Below are positions 15,365-25,200 of a stretch of DNA of 64,000 bases, piece after piece. This DNA is from Hymenobacter sp. YIM 151858-1 (GTDB lineage Bacteria; Bacteroidota; Bacteroidia; Cytophagales; Hymenobacteraceae): positions 3,162,001-3,226,000 of the forward strand of contig NZ_CP110136.1 of NCBI RefSeq assembly GCF_025979705.1. Direction: 5' to 3'. The notes beneath the pieces are model-generated. The model was not told the origin of the DNA and ran no database searches. It saw only the letters and a program-made list of their open reading frames with translations. Positions within the stretch are counted from its first letter, which is position 1, and each line of letters opens with the position of its first letter. A program made the position numbers and the translations under genes.

Positions 15365-16876
15365 ATGGCCGATCAAACCACTCCTAATAAGCTAACGACT
15401 GCCTCGGGCCGTCCTATCTGGGATAATCAAAACTCCGTATCGGTAGGCCAGCGCGGCCCTTTGCTGCTGCAAGACTACCTGCTGCACGAAAAGCTGGCGC
15501 ACTTTAACCGCGAGCGGTTGCCCGAGCGCGTGGTGCACGCCAAAGGCTCGGGGGCGTACGGCACCTTTACCGTAACGCACGATCTGACGCGCTTTACCCG
15601 CGCCAAGCTGTTTTCGGAAGTCGGCAAGCAAACGCGCGTGTTTCTGCGCTTTAGCACCGTGGGCGGCGAAAAGGGCTCGGCCGACACCGAGCGCGACCCG
15701 CGCGGCTTTGCCCTGAAGTTTTACACCGAAGACGGCAACTGGGACCTGGTAGGCAACAACACGCCGGTGTTCTTCATCAAAGATCCGGTGAAGTTCCCCG
15801 ACTTCATCCACACCCAAAAGCGCGACCCGTTTACCAACTGCAAGTCGCCCACGGCCATGTGGGACTTCTGGAGCCTGAACCCCGAGTCGCTGCACCAGGT
15901 GCTCATTCTGATGTCGGACCGCGGCACGCCCTACGGCTACCGCCACATGCACGGCTTCGGCTCGCACACGTTCTCGTTCGTCAACCGCGAAAACGAGCGG
16001 GTGTACGTGAAATTCCACTTCCTCACGGAGCAGGGCATCAAGAACTTCTCGGCCCAGGAAGCCACCGAAATGAAGGGCCTCGACCCCGACTTCGCGCAGC
16101 GCGACCTGGTAGAAGCCATTGAGCGCGGCGACTTCCCGCGCTGGACGCTGAAGGTGCAGCTGATGACTGAGGAGCAGGCCGCTACGTTCCGCTGGAACCC
16201 CTTCGACCTGACCAAGGTGTGGCCCAAGGCCGATTTTCCGCTGCACGAGTTGGGCGTACTGGAGCTGAACGAGAACCCCGTGAATTACCACGCCCACGTA
16301 GAGCAGTCGGCGTTTGCGCCGGCGCACGTGGTCGATGGCATTGGCTACTCGCCCGACCGCATGCTGCAGGGCCGCATCCTTTCCTACCCCGATGCGCAGC
16401 GCTACCGCCTGGGTGGCAACTACGAGCAACTGCCCGTGAACCGCTGCCCCTACGCCACCAACAACTACCAGCGCGACGGCCTGATGGCCCTCGGCGACAA
16501 CGGCGGTGCCGGCCCGAACTACTTCCCCAACTCGTTCGGCGGCCCGCAGGAAGACCGCACCGTGGGCGAGCCGGCCGAGCACCTCTCGGGCCTGGCTGCC
16601 CGCCACGACCGCAACGCCCCCGGCGAAGACGACCACTACACGCAGCCCGGCAACCTCTACCGCCTGCTCGACCTAGGCGCCCAGCAGCGCCTGGTGCAAA
16701 ACATCGTGGGCGCCATGAGCGGCATCAGCAGCCCCAAGCGCGACGAAATCATCAACCGCCAACTGTGCCACTTCTTCCGCGCCGACCTGGGCCTCGGCAT
16801 GGCCATTGCGCAGGGCCTGGGCGTGAATATCTCGATGCCGGCGCACCACGCGCCTGCCGAGAGCACCACAGTGTAA
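15365..16876 (+). CDS. katA: Monofunctional heme catalase
   Basis: A 503-aa small-subunit catalase that converts hydrogen peroxide to water and oxygen. Catalytic residues line up with the known enzymes: distal His58 in RERLPERVVHAKG, Asn131 in DLVGNNTPVFF, and proximal heme ligand Tyr341 in RILSYPDAQRYRLG. NADPH-pocket residues (GYRHMHGFGSHTF) are present. No signal peptide, so cytosolic. Divergent from oxyR, which probably activates it. A rho-independent terminator follows the stop by about 40 nt. Placement within katA/katE naming is by convention. Confidence 0.93.
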   Translation: MADQTTPNKLTTASGRPIWDNQNSVSVGQRGPLLLQDYLLHEKLAHFNRERLPERVVHAKGSGAYGTFTVTHDLTRFTRAKLFSEVGKQTRVFLRFSTVGGEKGSADTERDPRGFALKFYTEDGNWDLVGNNTPVFFIKDPVKFPDFIHTQKRDPFTNCKSPTAMWDFWSLNPESLHQVLILMSDRGTPYGYRHMHGFGSHTFSFVNRENERVYVKFHFLTEQGIKNFSAQEATEMKGLDPDFAQRDLVEAIERGDFPRWTLKVQLMTEEQAATFRWNPFDLTKVWPKADFPLHELGVLELNENPVNYHAHVEQSAFAPAHVVDGIGYSPDRMLQGRILSYPDAQRYRLGGNYEQLPVNRCPYATNNYQRDGLMALGDNGGAGPNYFPNSFGGPQEDRTVGEPAEHLSGLAARHDRNAPGEDDHYTQPGNLYRLLDLGAQQRLVQNIVGAMSGISSPKRDEIINRQLCHFFRADLGLGMAIAQGLGVNISMPAHHAPAESTTV

Positions 16877-16915
16877 GGGTGGGAATAAATCGGTTTGGTT
16901 AACTCATTACACTGA

Positions 16916-16946
16916 AAAAGCCGGCTCCGTTGGGGCCGGCTTTTTT
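16916..16946 (+). terminator. Intrinsic terminator of katA
   Basis: AAAAAGCCGGC with GCCGGCTTTTTT around a short G/T loop, ending in a T-run. Confidence 0.9.
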
Positions 16947-17030
16947 GTGCTAAGTTTCGGCGCTGCACGGCAAGTCAGAGCTGCTGGCCGATACCCGCTG
17001 CGTGCCGCTGTTATGGTTATTGCCTGCTTT

Positions 17031-17747
17031 ATGATGCTGCGTGTAAAATTGGTCGCCCTTGCGGCTTTGGCGGGCGCTATGGGCTTGCTCGGCTGCGACA
17101 AGGAGCCCGCGCCGGAAAAATGCCGCTCGGGCTGCACCACGGTAACGGGCCGTTTTGTTACCGGCCCCAACGGCCGCGACCCGCTCCCCGGTGTAAAGCT
17201 TACCCTGGTGTGGTTTCGGGGCTACGGCTTTTTTGGCCGCACCGATGTGCGAAAGAAAAGCGTGGCCACCTCCAACGCCAACGGCGAGTACATGCTGCGC
17301 TATGGCCTTACCGACGAGGAGTTGAACACCGGCATCCTCGACGTGGATGTGGCCCCGCTGCCCTATTACGGCCTGAACGTCATTGACGTGGAAGCACCTA
17401 GGCAGCGGGACATCACCGTCACCAACCCCACGTACTTGCTGCCGCGGCCAGCCACTCTGGTAATGCAGCTGGCCAACCCCCAGGCCATGCAAGCCACCGA
17501 CCGTATTGATATTTACGCAAGCACCTTGACCCAGCCACCGTTGCGCATCGGGTACCACGGCACTTCAACCGGCTTTTCGAGCCCCCAAAACCCAAACAGC
17601 GTAACGCAGCACCGCCTCGACATGCCGGCCGAGCTGCTGATACGCCTGGAAGTGAAGCGCTTCCGCAACAGCACGTTGCTCAGCACCAGCCTCGATTCGC
17701 TTACGCTGGCGCCCAGCGAAGCCCGCAATTACCCGGTGCAATTCTAA
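17031..17747 (+). CDS. Lipoprotein with carboxypeptidase-regulatory-like domain
   Basis: A 238-aa predicted lipoprotein: MMLRVKLVALAALAGAMGLL then GC (lipobox LLGC, acylated Cys about residue 22). After the anchor comes a beta-sandwich of the carboxypeptidase regulatory type (TVTGRFVTGPNG, PLPGVKLTLV, SNANGEYMLRYGL), common in Bacteroidota surface lipoproteins and TonB-dependent receptors. The rest is beta-rich with no recognised motif. The frame is open further upstream, but the ATG at 17031 gives a proper lipoprotein signal. Function unknown; a surface or periplasmic binding role is likely. Confidence 0.7.
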   Translation: MMLRVKLVALAALAGAMGLLGCDKEPAPEKCRSGCTTVTGRFVTGPNGRDPLPGVKLTLVWFRGYGFFGRTDVRKKSVATSNANGEYMLRYGLTDEELNTGILDVDVAPLPYYGLNVIDVEAPRQRDITVTNPTYLLPRPATLVMQLANPQAMQATDRIDIYASTLTQPPLRIGYHGTSTGFSSPQNPNSVTQHRLDMPAELLIRLEVKRFRNSTLLSTSLDSLTLAPSEARNYPVQF

Positions 17748-17775
17748 AACCGCGTTCAGCGACGATAGCGCAAGC

Positions 17776-17834
17776 CCCTTCCGCCAAGCAAAAGCCCCGA
17801 CCACCTAGGCCGGGGCTTTTGCTTGGCGGAAGGG
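17776..17834. terminator. Long bidirectional terminator
   Basis: A 24-bp stem CCCTTCCGCCAAGCAAAAGC.. with its complement ..GCTTTTGCTTGGCGGAAGGG lies between convergent genes, with AAAAGCCCCG/CGGGGCTTTT giving a U-rich stretch in either direction. The loop holds an ACCTAGG word. Confidence 0.85.
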
Positions 17835-17845
17835 ATACAGGGTTA

Positions 17846-19249
17846 TTACAGCGCCTTTTTGCGCGTGGCCTGAAATTTCTTGATCTGCGGGTCAATCACC
17901 TTTTTGTCGCCCACCACCACAATCGTCATCGACTCAGGGCGGATGTACTTGCGCACGGTTTCGCTGACTTGCTGCGGCGTGACGGCATAGGTGTTCTTCA
18001 CCTGATCGGTGAGGTACGAATCGGGCAAGCCGTGCAAATCGAGGAAGTTGAGCTGGTTGATGATGCCGCCGGGGTTGGAGTTGCGCAGAATAAACAAGCC
18101 GGCCTCGTAGTTCTGAATGCCTTTTAGCTCGTCGTCGCTGGGGGCTTGCTTCTGCAGCCGCTCAATCTCGTACACGATTTCCTTGAGCGAGTTGCCGGTT
18201 TCCTGGGTGGTTACGTCGGCCACCTGGGCCCACTCGCCCGCGCGGTACCGCGGCGAAATGTAGCTGTAGGGCGAGTAGGTATAGCCCTTGTCCTCGCGAA
18301 TGTTGCGCGTAACGCGCGAGCCAAACGAGCCGCCCAGCAGCGAGTTGGTTACGCGCAGGCGCAGGTAGTCGGGGTTGGTGGGGTCGATAACCGGCAAGCC
18401 CATCACGATGGTGGACTGCGGCGCGCCGGGGCGGTCCTGGGTCATGATCTGGCCGCGCGTAACGGGCTTGGCCAGCGGAATGCTTGGGGCCGGGCCCTGC
18501 GGCCACGGGCTGAAAGCCTGCGTAATGGCCTTGCGCATGGCCGCGTCATCGAACTTGCCCGCCACGTAGATGTTGCTGCGCTGCGCCCCGTACTGCGACT
18601 GGTAAAAGGCCTGCACCTGCTCCAGCGTCATCGCGTCGATTTCGGCGTCGGTGGGCAGCATGTTGCCGTAGGGGTGGTTGGGGTACATGGCCTTCAGAAA
18701 CTTCTGCTGGGCCTGCGTGCTGGGCTGGGCGCGCATTAGGGCTACTTGCCGCTTAAAGTCGGCCTTCAGGCGCGGCAGCTCGGCAGCGGGCAGCGTGGGG
18801 TGCTGCACCATTTCGGCCAGCAGGTTCACCAGCTCGGGCCCGAACTCCGACAGCGACGAGGCCCAGATCATGGTTTGGTTTGAGCCGACGCTGACATCGA
18901 GCGAGCCGCCCATGCGGGCCACCTTTTCGGCCATTTCTTGCGCCGACATCGAGCGGGTACCTTCGCGTAGCATGCGCCCGAGCAAATCGGCAATGCCGGT
19001 TTGGCCAGCCGGCTCATGCACGTTGCCGGCCTGCACGGCCAGCGTAACGGTTACCTTGGGCACGTTGCCGTAGGGCACCAGCGTGGCCTGCAGGCCGTTG
19101 TCGAGCTTAAACTCTTCCTTGGCGGGCAAGCTAAAGTCCTTGGGCGTGCCGCCTTCGGGCGGGGTTTGCTTTTTAGGCTGATCCTGCGCCTTCAGCGGAG
19201 CGGCCAGCAGCAGGGCCGCGCCGAGTAATCCTAGGCATAGTGGTTTCAT
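17846..19249 (-). CDS. M16-family peptidase, non-catalytic subunit type
   Basis: A 467-aa exported protein (signal peptide MKPLCLGLLGAALLLAAPLKA) with the two M16 halves (N-terminal about 45-220, C-terminal about 225-410). The zinc-binding HxxEH is absent: the place where it should be reads GQTGIADLLGRMLREGT. The C-terminal half has the glycine-rich LLGGSFGSRVTRNIRED and KGYTYSPYS that help bind substrate. In two-subunit M16 enzymes one subunit is active and the other supplies this surface, so this is probably the partner of the product of the neighbouring gene upstream (19404-20855), with which it is co-directional. A palindromic element separates the two. Confidence 0.85.
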   Translation of the reverse strand: MKPLCLGLLGAALLLAAPLKAQDQPKKQTPPEGGTPKDFSLPAKEEFKLDNGLQATLVPYGNVPKVTVTLAVQAGNVHEPAGQTGIADLLGRMLREGTRSMSAQEMAEKVARMGGSLDVSVGSNQTMIWASSLSEFGPELVNLLAEMVQHPTLPAAELPRLKADFKRQVALMRAQPSTQAQQKFLKAMYPNHPYGNMLPTDAEIDAMTLEQVQAFYQSQYGAQRSNIYVAGKFDDAAMRKAITQAFSPWPQGPAPSIPLAKPVTRGQIMTQDRPGAPQSTIVMGLPVIDPTNPDYLRLRVTNSLLGGSFGSRVTRNIREDKGYTYSPYSYISPRYRAGEWAQVADVTTQETGNSLKEIVYEIERLQKQAPSDDELKGIQNYEAGLFILRNSNPGGIINQLNFLDLHGLPDSYLTDQVKNTYAVTPQQVSETVRKYIRPESMTIVVVGDKKVIDPQIKKFQATRKKAL

Positions 19250-19268
19250 GGGAGGTTGAGGGGGTGTA

Positions 19269-19402
19269 GCGCGGCTGTAGCGCGGACTTTGTAGTCCGCG
19301 TCCTCCGCGCCGTTTGCACGTTCTGATTGTAAGAGAATACTATCTGCGGACGCGGACTGCAACCGAAGGTCGGCGTAGCCAAAGTCCGCGCTACAGCCGC
19401 GC
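19269..19402. repeat. Compound palindrome with 22-bp perfect outer arms
   Basis: Outer arms 19269-19290 and 19381-19402 are exact complements, starting GCGCGGCTGTAGCGCGGACT. An inner pair, AGTCCGCGTCC near 19293 and GCGGACGCGGACT near 19350, nests within. The TGTAGCGCGGACT word is shared with the palindrome at 3131-3182, so this is one interspersed family. It ends one base before the stop codon of the upstream M16 gene. Confidence 0.85.
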
Positions 19403-19403
19403 G

Positions 19404-20855
19404 TCAGCTTTTGGCCAACGGGTTAATCAGCAGCACGGTGCGGTTGGTGGGGCGCAGATACTCCTGGGCGGTTTTCTGCATCAGCTCGGGCGTTACTTTC
19501 CGGAACTCTGCCTCCAGCGTGTTGATGCGCGCAGGGTTGTTGTCGAACAAGGCAAACGAGGCCAGCATATCGGCGCGGCCGAAGCCGTCGGAGCCGCCCA
19601 CCTGGTCGTAGAAGCTGGAGCGCATTTTCACGACGGCCAGATCGAGCATGGCGGGCGTAACGCCGCCGGGGCGCATCAGCTTATTGATTTCCTGATCGAG
19701 CACGGCCACCACGGAGTCGGCCTTCACGGTCTGGTCGTGCGTGAGGTTGCCCATCCAGAGCATCGGGCCGGCGTAGTTGAACTGGTTGCCTAGGTAGTTG
19801 ATGCCGCCGCTCACGTTGTCGGTGTAGCCGCGCTTCTGCACCATGGCTTGGTACAGGCGGCTGTCGTTGCCCTGCAGCAGCAATTGGTCGAGCAGAATCA
19901 TGGCGTAGTACTCGGGCGAGTTGCGCTCGGGCATGTGGTAGGCAAAGGCCAGGGCGGGCTTGTTGGCCAGCTTATCGTCTTTGGTGAAGCGCTGCTCCTT
20001 TTCCTGGCGCGGCTCCGTCAGGTCGACTTTCGGGGGCTGCGGCGTGCCGGGTATGGGCGCGAAGTACTGCTCGATCCAACGCCGGGCCTGGGCGGGCTCA
20101 AAGTCGCCGACCACCACCAGCACGGCGTTGTTGGGCGCGTAGTAGGTTTTGAAGAACTTCTGCACGTCGTCGAGCGTGGCGGCGTCGAGGTCCTTCAGGT
20201 CGCCGTAGAAGTTGTGGGCGTTGTACCAGTTTTTGTTGGCGTACTGCGGCATATCGAGCCACGGAAAACCGCCGTAGGGCTGGTTGAGCACGTTTACGCG
20301 CACCTCGTTTTTCACCACGCCCTGCTGGTTCGTCAGGTTGGCTTGCGTAATGGCTAGGCCGCGCATGCGGTCGGCTTCGGCCCACAGCATGGTTTCGAGC
20401 TTGTGGGCGGGCACCGTTTCGAAGTAGTTGGTGAAATCGAAGCGGGTGGAGCCGTTGAGCACGCCGCCGTTTTTCTGCACCAGCTGGATAAACTCCATCT
20501 TCCCTAGGTTCTGCGAACCCTGGAACATCATGTGCTCGAACAAGTGCGCAAAGCCGGTGCGGTCTTTGGGCTCGTTGCGGAAGCCGATGTTGTAGTAGGC
20601 CGCCACCGTAGCGAGCGGCGCGGTTTTATCGGGCGACAGCACCACCTTCAGCCCGTTGGGTAAGGTGTAGTAATCGACCGGAATCTGGTAGGCGGGCGCG
20701 GCCTCGGCGGCGGGAGCGGCCGTGGTGGTGGCGGGTGGCGCTGCTTGGGTAGCGGCGGAGGTGGATTTTTGGCTGCACGAGGCCGAAGCCAAAGCCAGCA
20801 AGCCAGCTGCCCCCAGCGCAAGCCAGGAAAGCGGAGTTTTGGCGGATTGGTACAT
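19404..20855 (-). CDS. M16-family zinc peptidase, active subunit (lipoprotein)
   Basis: A 483-aa predicted lipoprotein (lipobox ASASC, Cys27) of the M16 metallopeptidase family. The inverted zinc motif is intact: HLFEH with His104, Glu107 and His108, and the third ligand Glu184 in VVKNEVRVN. The C-terminal half has the substrate-binding GGINYLGNQF and DQLLLQGNDSRLY. A long Ala/Thr/Pro linker (residues 28-55) separates the lipid anchor from the enzyme, so it probably faces the periplasm or cell surface and degrades peptides. It forms a pair with the inactive subunit downstream. The ATG ending at 20855 is preferred over a GTG two codons earlier. Confidence 0.88.
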   Translation of the reverse strand: MYQSAKTPLSWLALGAAGLLALASASCSQKSTSAATQAAPPATTTAAPAAEAAPAYQIPVDYYTLPNGLKVVLSPDKTAPLATVAAYYNIGFRNEPKDRTGFAHLFEHMMFQGSQNLGKMEFIQLVQKNGGVLNGSTRFDFTNYFETVPAHKLETMLWAEADRMRGLAITQANLTNQQGVVKNEVRVNVLNQPYGGFPWLDMPQYANKNWYNAHNFYGDLKDLDAATLDDVQKFFKTYYAPNNAVLVVVGDFEPAQARRWIEQYFAPIPGTPQPPKVDLTEPRQEKEQRFTKDDKLANKPALAFAYHMPERNSPEYYAMILLDQLLLQGNDSRLYQAMVQKRGYTDNVSGGINYLGNQFNYAGPMLWMGNLTHDQTVKADSVVAVLDQEINKLMRPGGVTPAMLDLAVVKMRSSFYDQVGGSDGFGRADMLASFALFDNNPARINTLEAEFRKVTPELMQKTAQEYLRPTNRTVLLINPLAKS

Positions 20856-21019
20856 GGGCACTACTTGGGGTTGAGAGGTTGAGCACGAGGCCGTTAAGCT
20901 AAAAATATTTCAACTTAATCAAAGCCTCGCCCTACAAACCTCCCCTGCCAGTACCATCCGCCACGAGCACCTAGGCTGCCTGCCCAACCGCGGGCCAAGG
21001 CGCCAGCCAGCTACAAACC

Positions 21020-22165
21020 CTAGCGCACCACCACCTCCACGCGGCGGTTGCGCGGGCGCTGCTGCGGGTCGGCGTTGTCGGCCACGGGGCGCGTGCCGCC
21101 GTAGCCCACGGCCAGCAGCCGCTCGGCGGCAATCTGCTGCCGCACGAGGTAGTCGCGCACTACCTCGGCCCGCTGCTGCGAAAGCACTTGGTTGAGGTTG
21201 GCGTCGCCCACGTTGTCGGTGTGGCCGGCTATTTCGAGGCGCAGCGCGGGGTTGTCTTTCAGAATTTGCGCCAGGCGCTCCATTTCGGGCAAGGAGGCCG
21301 GCAGCAGCCGCGCTTTGCTTTGCTCGAAGTACATATGCCGCAGCTCCACGGCCGCGCCGGCGGGCAGCTTGTGCAGCTCGCTTAAATCGGCCACAGCCGG
21401 CGTTGGAGCCGCCGCTTTGGGCGGCTCGGCCACTGCCCGGCGCGGCTGCGCGGCGGCCGCCACGCGGGCGGGCGCGGGCTGGGGCCGGCGACCCACCACC
21501 ACCGCGCTGGGCACCTGGCGCACGGTTACGCCCGCGGGCAAACCGGCCACCACGGCCCTAGGTGGCGTGCTGGCAGGCTTAGCCGGGGCAGCCACGGCGG
21601 CTTTGGGGTTGCGGCTGAACAGGTAGCGCGCGGGCACCGCGGCGGGCTCCTGCACGGCGGGCAGCAAACCAAACAGGTTGTCGAGGCCTTTTTCGGCTTC
21701 CTGGTTTGGGAGCACCCACCCCAGAAAAGCGCGCGTGGGCGCCGAGCCCTGAAAGTACTCGACGCGCAACGGGTAGTACTCGCCCGCAGTTAGCCGCACT
21801 TGCCTGGTGGCCTGTATTTCGGACTGATAGCGCCATTCGTCGAGGATTTTGCGGTTGCCGAGCCACACCCGCATGCCGTCGTCGACGGCAATATGAAAGG
21901 TATACACGCCCGACACCGGCGCCAGCAAATAGCCCGTCCAGCGCACCGAAAAGTTTTCGGCCGGCACGCCCGGCGCCGGCGACTCAAACCGCCAATCGAA
22001 GTTGATCTGCGGATCGGTGCGCGTGTAGGCCCGCTGCTCGAAACGCTCGCCTAGGTAATACTCGGCGCGCAACCCGCTGCCAACGGCCGGGGCCGGGGTT
22101 TGCGCCTGCGTGGGGCTGCTCAGCAGTAGCCCGGCACTCTTTATAAACCACAGGTAATTTCGCAT
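21020..22165 (-). CDS. PA14-domain and OmpA-domain envelope protein
   Basis: A 381-aa exported protein with an unusual pairing of domains. After a signal peptide (ending near SPTQA), residues about 30-150 form a PA14 carbohydrate-binding domain (GLRAEYYLGERFEQ, FSVRWTGYLLAP, YTFHIAVDDGMRVWLG, GEYYPLRVEY). A long Pro/Ala-rich linker (about 170-265) leads to an OmpA-like peptidoglycan-binding domain (MYFEQSKARLLPASLPEMER, LEIAGHTDNVGD, LSQQRAEVVRDYL, VGYGGTRPVADN, NRRVEV). It could anchor in peptidoglycan while reaching for a glycan ligand. It is followed by the stop region of M16 gene cluster on the same strand. Confidence 0.85.
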   Translation of the reverse strand: MRNYLWFIKSAGLLLSSPTQAQTPAPAVGSGLRAEYYLGERFEQRAYTRTDPQINFDWRFESPAPGVPAENFSVRWTGYLLAPVSGVYTFHIAVDDGMRVWLGNRKILDEWRYQSEIQATRQVRLTAGEYYPLRVEYFQGSAPTRAFLGWVLPNQEAEKGLDNLFGLLPAVQEPAAVPARYLFSRNPKAAVAAPAKPASTPPRAVVAGLPAGVTVRQVPSAVVVGRRPQPAPARVAAAAQPRRAVAEPPKAAAPTPAVADLSELHKLPAGAAVELRHMYFEQSKARLLPASLPEMERLAQILKDNPALRLEIAGHTDNVGDANLNQVLSQQRAEVVRDYLVRQQIAAERLLAVGYGGTRPVADNADPQQRPRNRRVEVVVR

Positions 22166-22205
22166 GGCTTAAACATAGTTATTCGAGGGCATTAGGGCCA
22201 AAAAA

Positions 22206-22235
22206 GCAAGCCCCGACCAACGGGCCGGGGCTTGC
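22206..22235. terminator. Terminator between the T9SS protein gene and PA14-OmpA gene region
   Basis: GCAAGCCCCG (22206-22215) pairs with CGGGGCTTGC (22226-22235); A-run on the left and CTTTC on the right. It lies downstream of the 22263-27191 gene on the minus strand, where AAAAAGC is read as a T-run. Confidence 0.8.
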
Positions 22236-22262
22236 TTCTTTCGGAGGGAGCTAGGGCCTTGC

Positions 22263-25200
22263 TCAGTGCCGCACCACGATGGGCAGGTTTACCACCGCGT
22301 TGGGCAGGGTAACGCGCAGCACGTACATGCCGGCGGGCAAGTGCTGTACCGAGGTGGCAAGGTCGGGCTGGTAGTGCGGCGTCAGGCGCTGCCCGAAGCG
22401 CAGCACGCGGCGTCCTTGCGCATCGAAGAGCTGGCAATCAACGGCGCCTTGCGTTACCCCGGCCACGCGCACCAGCAGCTCGTCGGTAGCCGGGTTCGGG
22501 AAGGCCACGGCGCTAACCCCGGCATTGGGGGCCACGGCCAGGGCCACCACGCCCGAGTAGTGCGCGGCACCATCGGTATCGAGCTGGCGCAAGCGGTAGT
22601 ACACCACGGGGCTGGCGTAGCGGGCCAGGTTGGCGTCGGTAAACTGGTAGTCGTGGCGGCTGGTGCTGGTGCCCTGCCCGGCCACCCGCCCGATGCGGCG
22701 GAACCCGCGCCCATCGGCGCTGCTCTCTACCTCAAAGCCGGCGTTGTTTTTCTCCTGGGCGGTGGTCCAGCGCAGCAACGCATCGGGGCCCGTGCGCTCG
22801 GCCGTAAAGCGCACCAGCTCCACCGGCAGCGGCGAGTTGCCGTAGCCGCCGATAACCGTTTGGCTGAACGAGGTAACCGGGAAGCTTACCGTGCCGGCTG
22901 CCGCGTTGGCAGCGCTGGCCGCAATGGGCGCGTCGAAAGCCCCGTCGCTGTTGCTCTCGCGCTTGTAGAGCTTCAGGTTGGCGGGCGTGGCCGCATCGGC
23001 CACGCTGATATCGGCCGGGCCCAGCGTGTACGTAATGGTGGCGGCCATGGCGGCGGTGCTGTACCGGTTCACAATCCAGTAGGCCGGGGTATGCAGGCCG
23101 CGCAGGTTGGCGTCGGTTACCTGGGTACCTAGGGGGCGGCCTTCGAGGCGCGTTACCACCACATCATAGGGCGCGCCCGTGGCGGTGGTAAAGTTGATGG
23201 CCGCGTTGGTGCCCGCAAAGGTATAGTTGCCGGCGCCCGTAACGGCCAGCAGGCTGCTTTGGCCGTAGCCCACCGGGGCGGTGCTGGCCACGCGCGTGCC
23301 GCCGAGCAGCGTGCCCGCCAGGCGGCGCACCACATCGGTTACGGCGCTGCCGCTCTCGTTGAACTGCAGGTACGATACCAGACCGGGCTCGGTGCCGCTG
23401 AGCGTGAGGTGGCGCAGCTGGCGGATTTGCGTTCGGCTCAGGGCTTGGTTCCACTGGCTTACTTCGTCCAGGTCGCCGGGGAAGCCGTTGCCCGCGGTGG
23501 TGCCCACGCTGCCCACGTAGCTCACGGGGGTGGCCGCCGGGCCGTTGGGGCTGGCTTGGGTGCCCACCACCTCGCCGTTGAGGTAAAGCGTGAGCAAGTC
23601 GGCATCGGCGTCGTAGGTGGCGGCCACGTGGCTCCAGCCGGCACCTAGGGCGTTGGGGTTGGTCCGCACGAACACCGTGCCCGTACCCGTGCCGAAACCG
23701 GCTTCCAGGCGGCCGTTGCCGGTAATGCTGAGGTAGGGCGCGGCCGCGTTGCCGGTGCCGTTGCCCAGCACGTAGTACTCCGTGCTGCTCGTGTTCAGGC
23801 TGGGCTTAATCCAGGCCTGCTGCGTGTACGAGCCGCTGAACGCCGGCGCCGGGTTGGCGGCATCGTTGCCGAAACCAACGTAGCCCAGGGTGTTGCCGCC
23901 GGCCAGGCGCAAGGCCGTACCGGCCACGCGGCTCGTCCGGATGATGAGGCGGCTGCCCGCCGGCGCCGTGGTGGCTGGTGTGAAGGCCGTGCCGCTCACC
24001 GTCAGGCTGCTGAGCGTGGCATCGAGCACGTTGCCATCGGCGGCACCGGCGGCCACATCGTACACCAGCCAGAAGTAGTTGACCCCCGTACTGAGCTGCT
24101 GCGTACCCGCCACCGTAAAGGCGCCGTTGGGGCTGCTGATGACGCCGCCAAAGGCGGTGGTGGTAGCCAGCGTGCCGCTGCTGCCGGTGTAGTACACGCG
24201 GGCCGTGGCAATGTCGGCAGGGGCGGTGCTGCCGGCGGTGCTAAACGAGAACGACTGCGCGCTCAGGGGCAAGTCGGGGCCGCCGCCAATGGTTACGGCC
24301 ACGCGCAACACGCCCTGGTTGAGGCTGCCCGGCGCCACCGCGCCGGTAACGGGCTGCTCGGCGGTGCTGCTGGTGTAGGTGGCCGGGTTAGGCACGGTAA
24401 ACGTGTTGGTGCCGCTGTCGGGGCCGGTGTTGCCGGCCGCATCGGTGGCGCGGGCCCGCACCGTGTGGCTCCCAAACGCCAGGGGTTGCACCTGCGCCAG
24501 ATTCCAGGTGCCGCCGGCGCTGGCCGTGGCCGTGCCGATGCTACTGCCGTCGACCAGTACCGTTACCGTGGCACCGGGCTCGGCCGTACCCGAGTAAATG
24601 GGCGTGGCCGCGCTCAGCGAGCCGTTGGCCGGCGCCGTTACCACAGGGGCTGGCGGCGGGGTGGAATCTACCAAAAAGGTGTTTGTATTGGAGCTGGCAC
24701 TCGTCAGCTGGCCGCTAAGCTGGGCCTGGGCGTAAACCGCGTGGCTGCCTTGGCTCAGGGCCGCGGGCTGACCTAGGCTCCAGTTGCCGCCCGCGCTGGC
24801 CGGGGTGGTACCAATGCTGGTGCCATCCACAAACACGGTTACGGTGCTGCCGGCGGCAGCGGTACCCGCGTAGGCCGGGGTGGTGGTCGAGAGTAGGCTA
24901 CCGTTGGCGGGCGCAACTACCACGGGCGCGGCCGTGGGCTGCAGAATGGTGTAGTCTTGGGTGGTGGTGCAGCCGTTGGCATCGGTAACGGTGGCGCGGT
25001 ACGTGCCGGCGGCCAGGCCGGTAGCGGTGGCGGTGGTTTGGCCGAGGCTGCCCGCCGGGGCCGAGGTGCGCGCCCATCCGTAGCTAAAGGGCGCGGTGCC
25101 GCCCGTAGTCGTGGCCGTGGCCGTGCCGTTGGCGCCGCCGGGGGTGGTTACGTTGGTTTGCGAGGCAGTGGCGGCCAGCGCCGCCGCCGGCTGCGCAACG

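Noticed and set aside
22266-23132. Long plus-strand frame opposite the T9SS protein gene
   Set aside because: Shadow frame; the minus-strand product has clear domains throughout.
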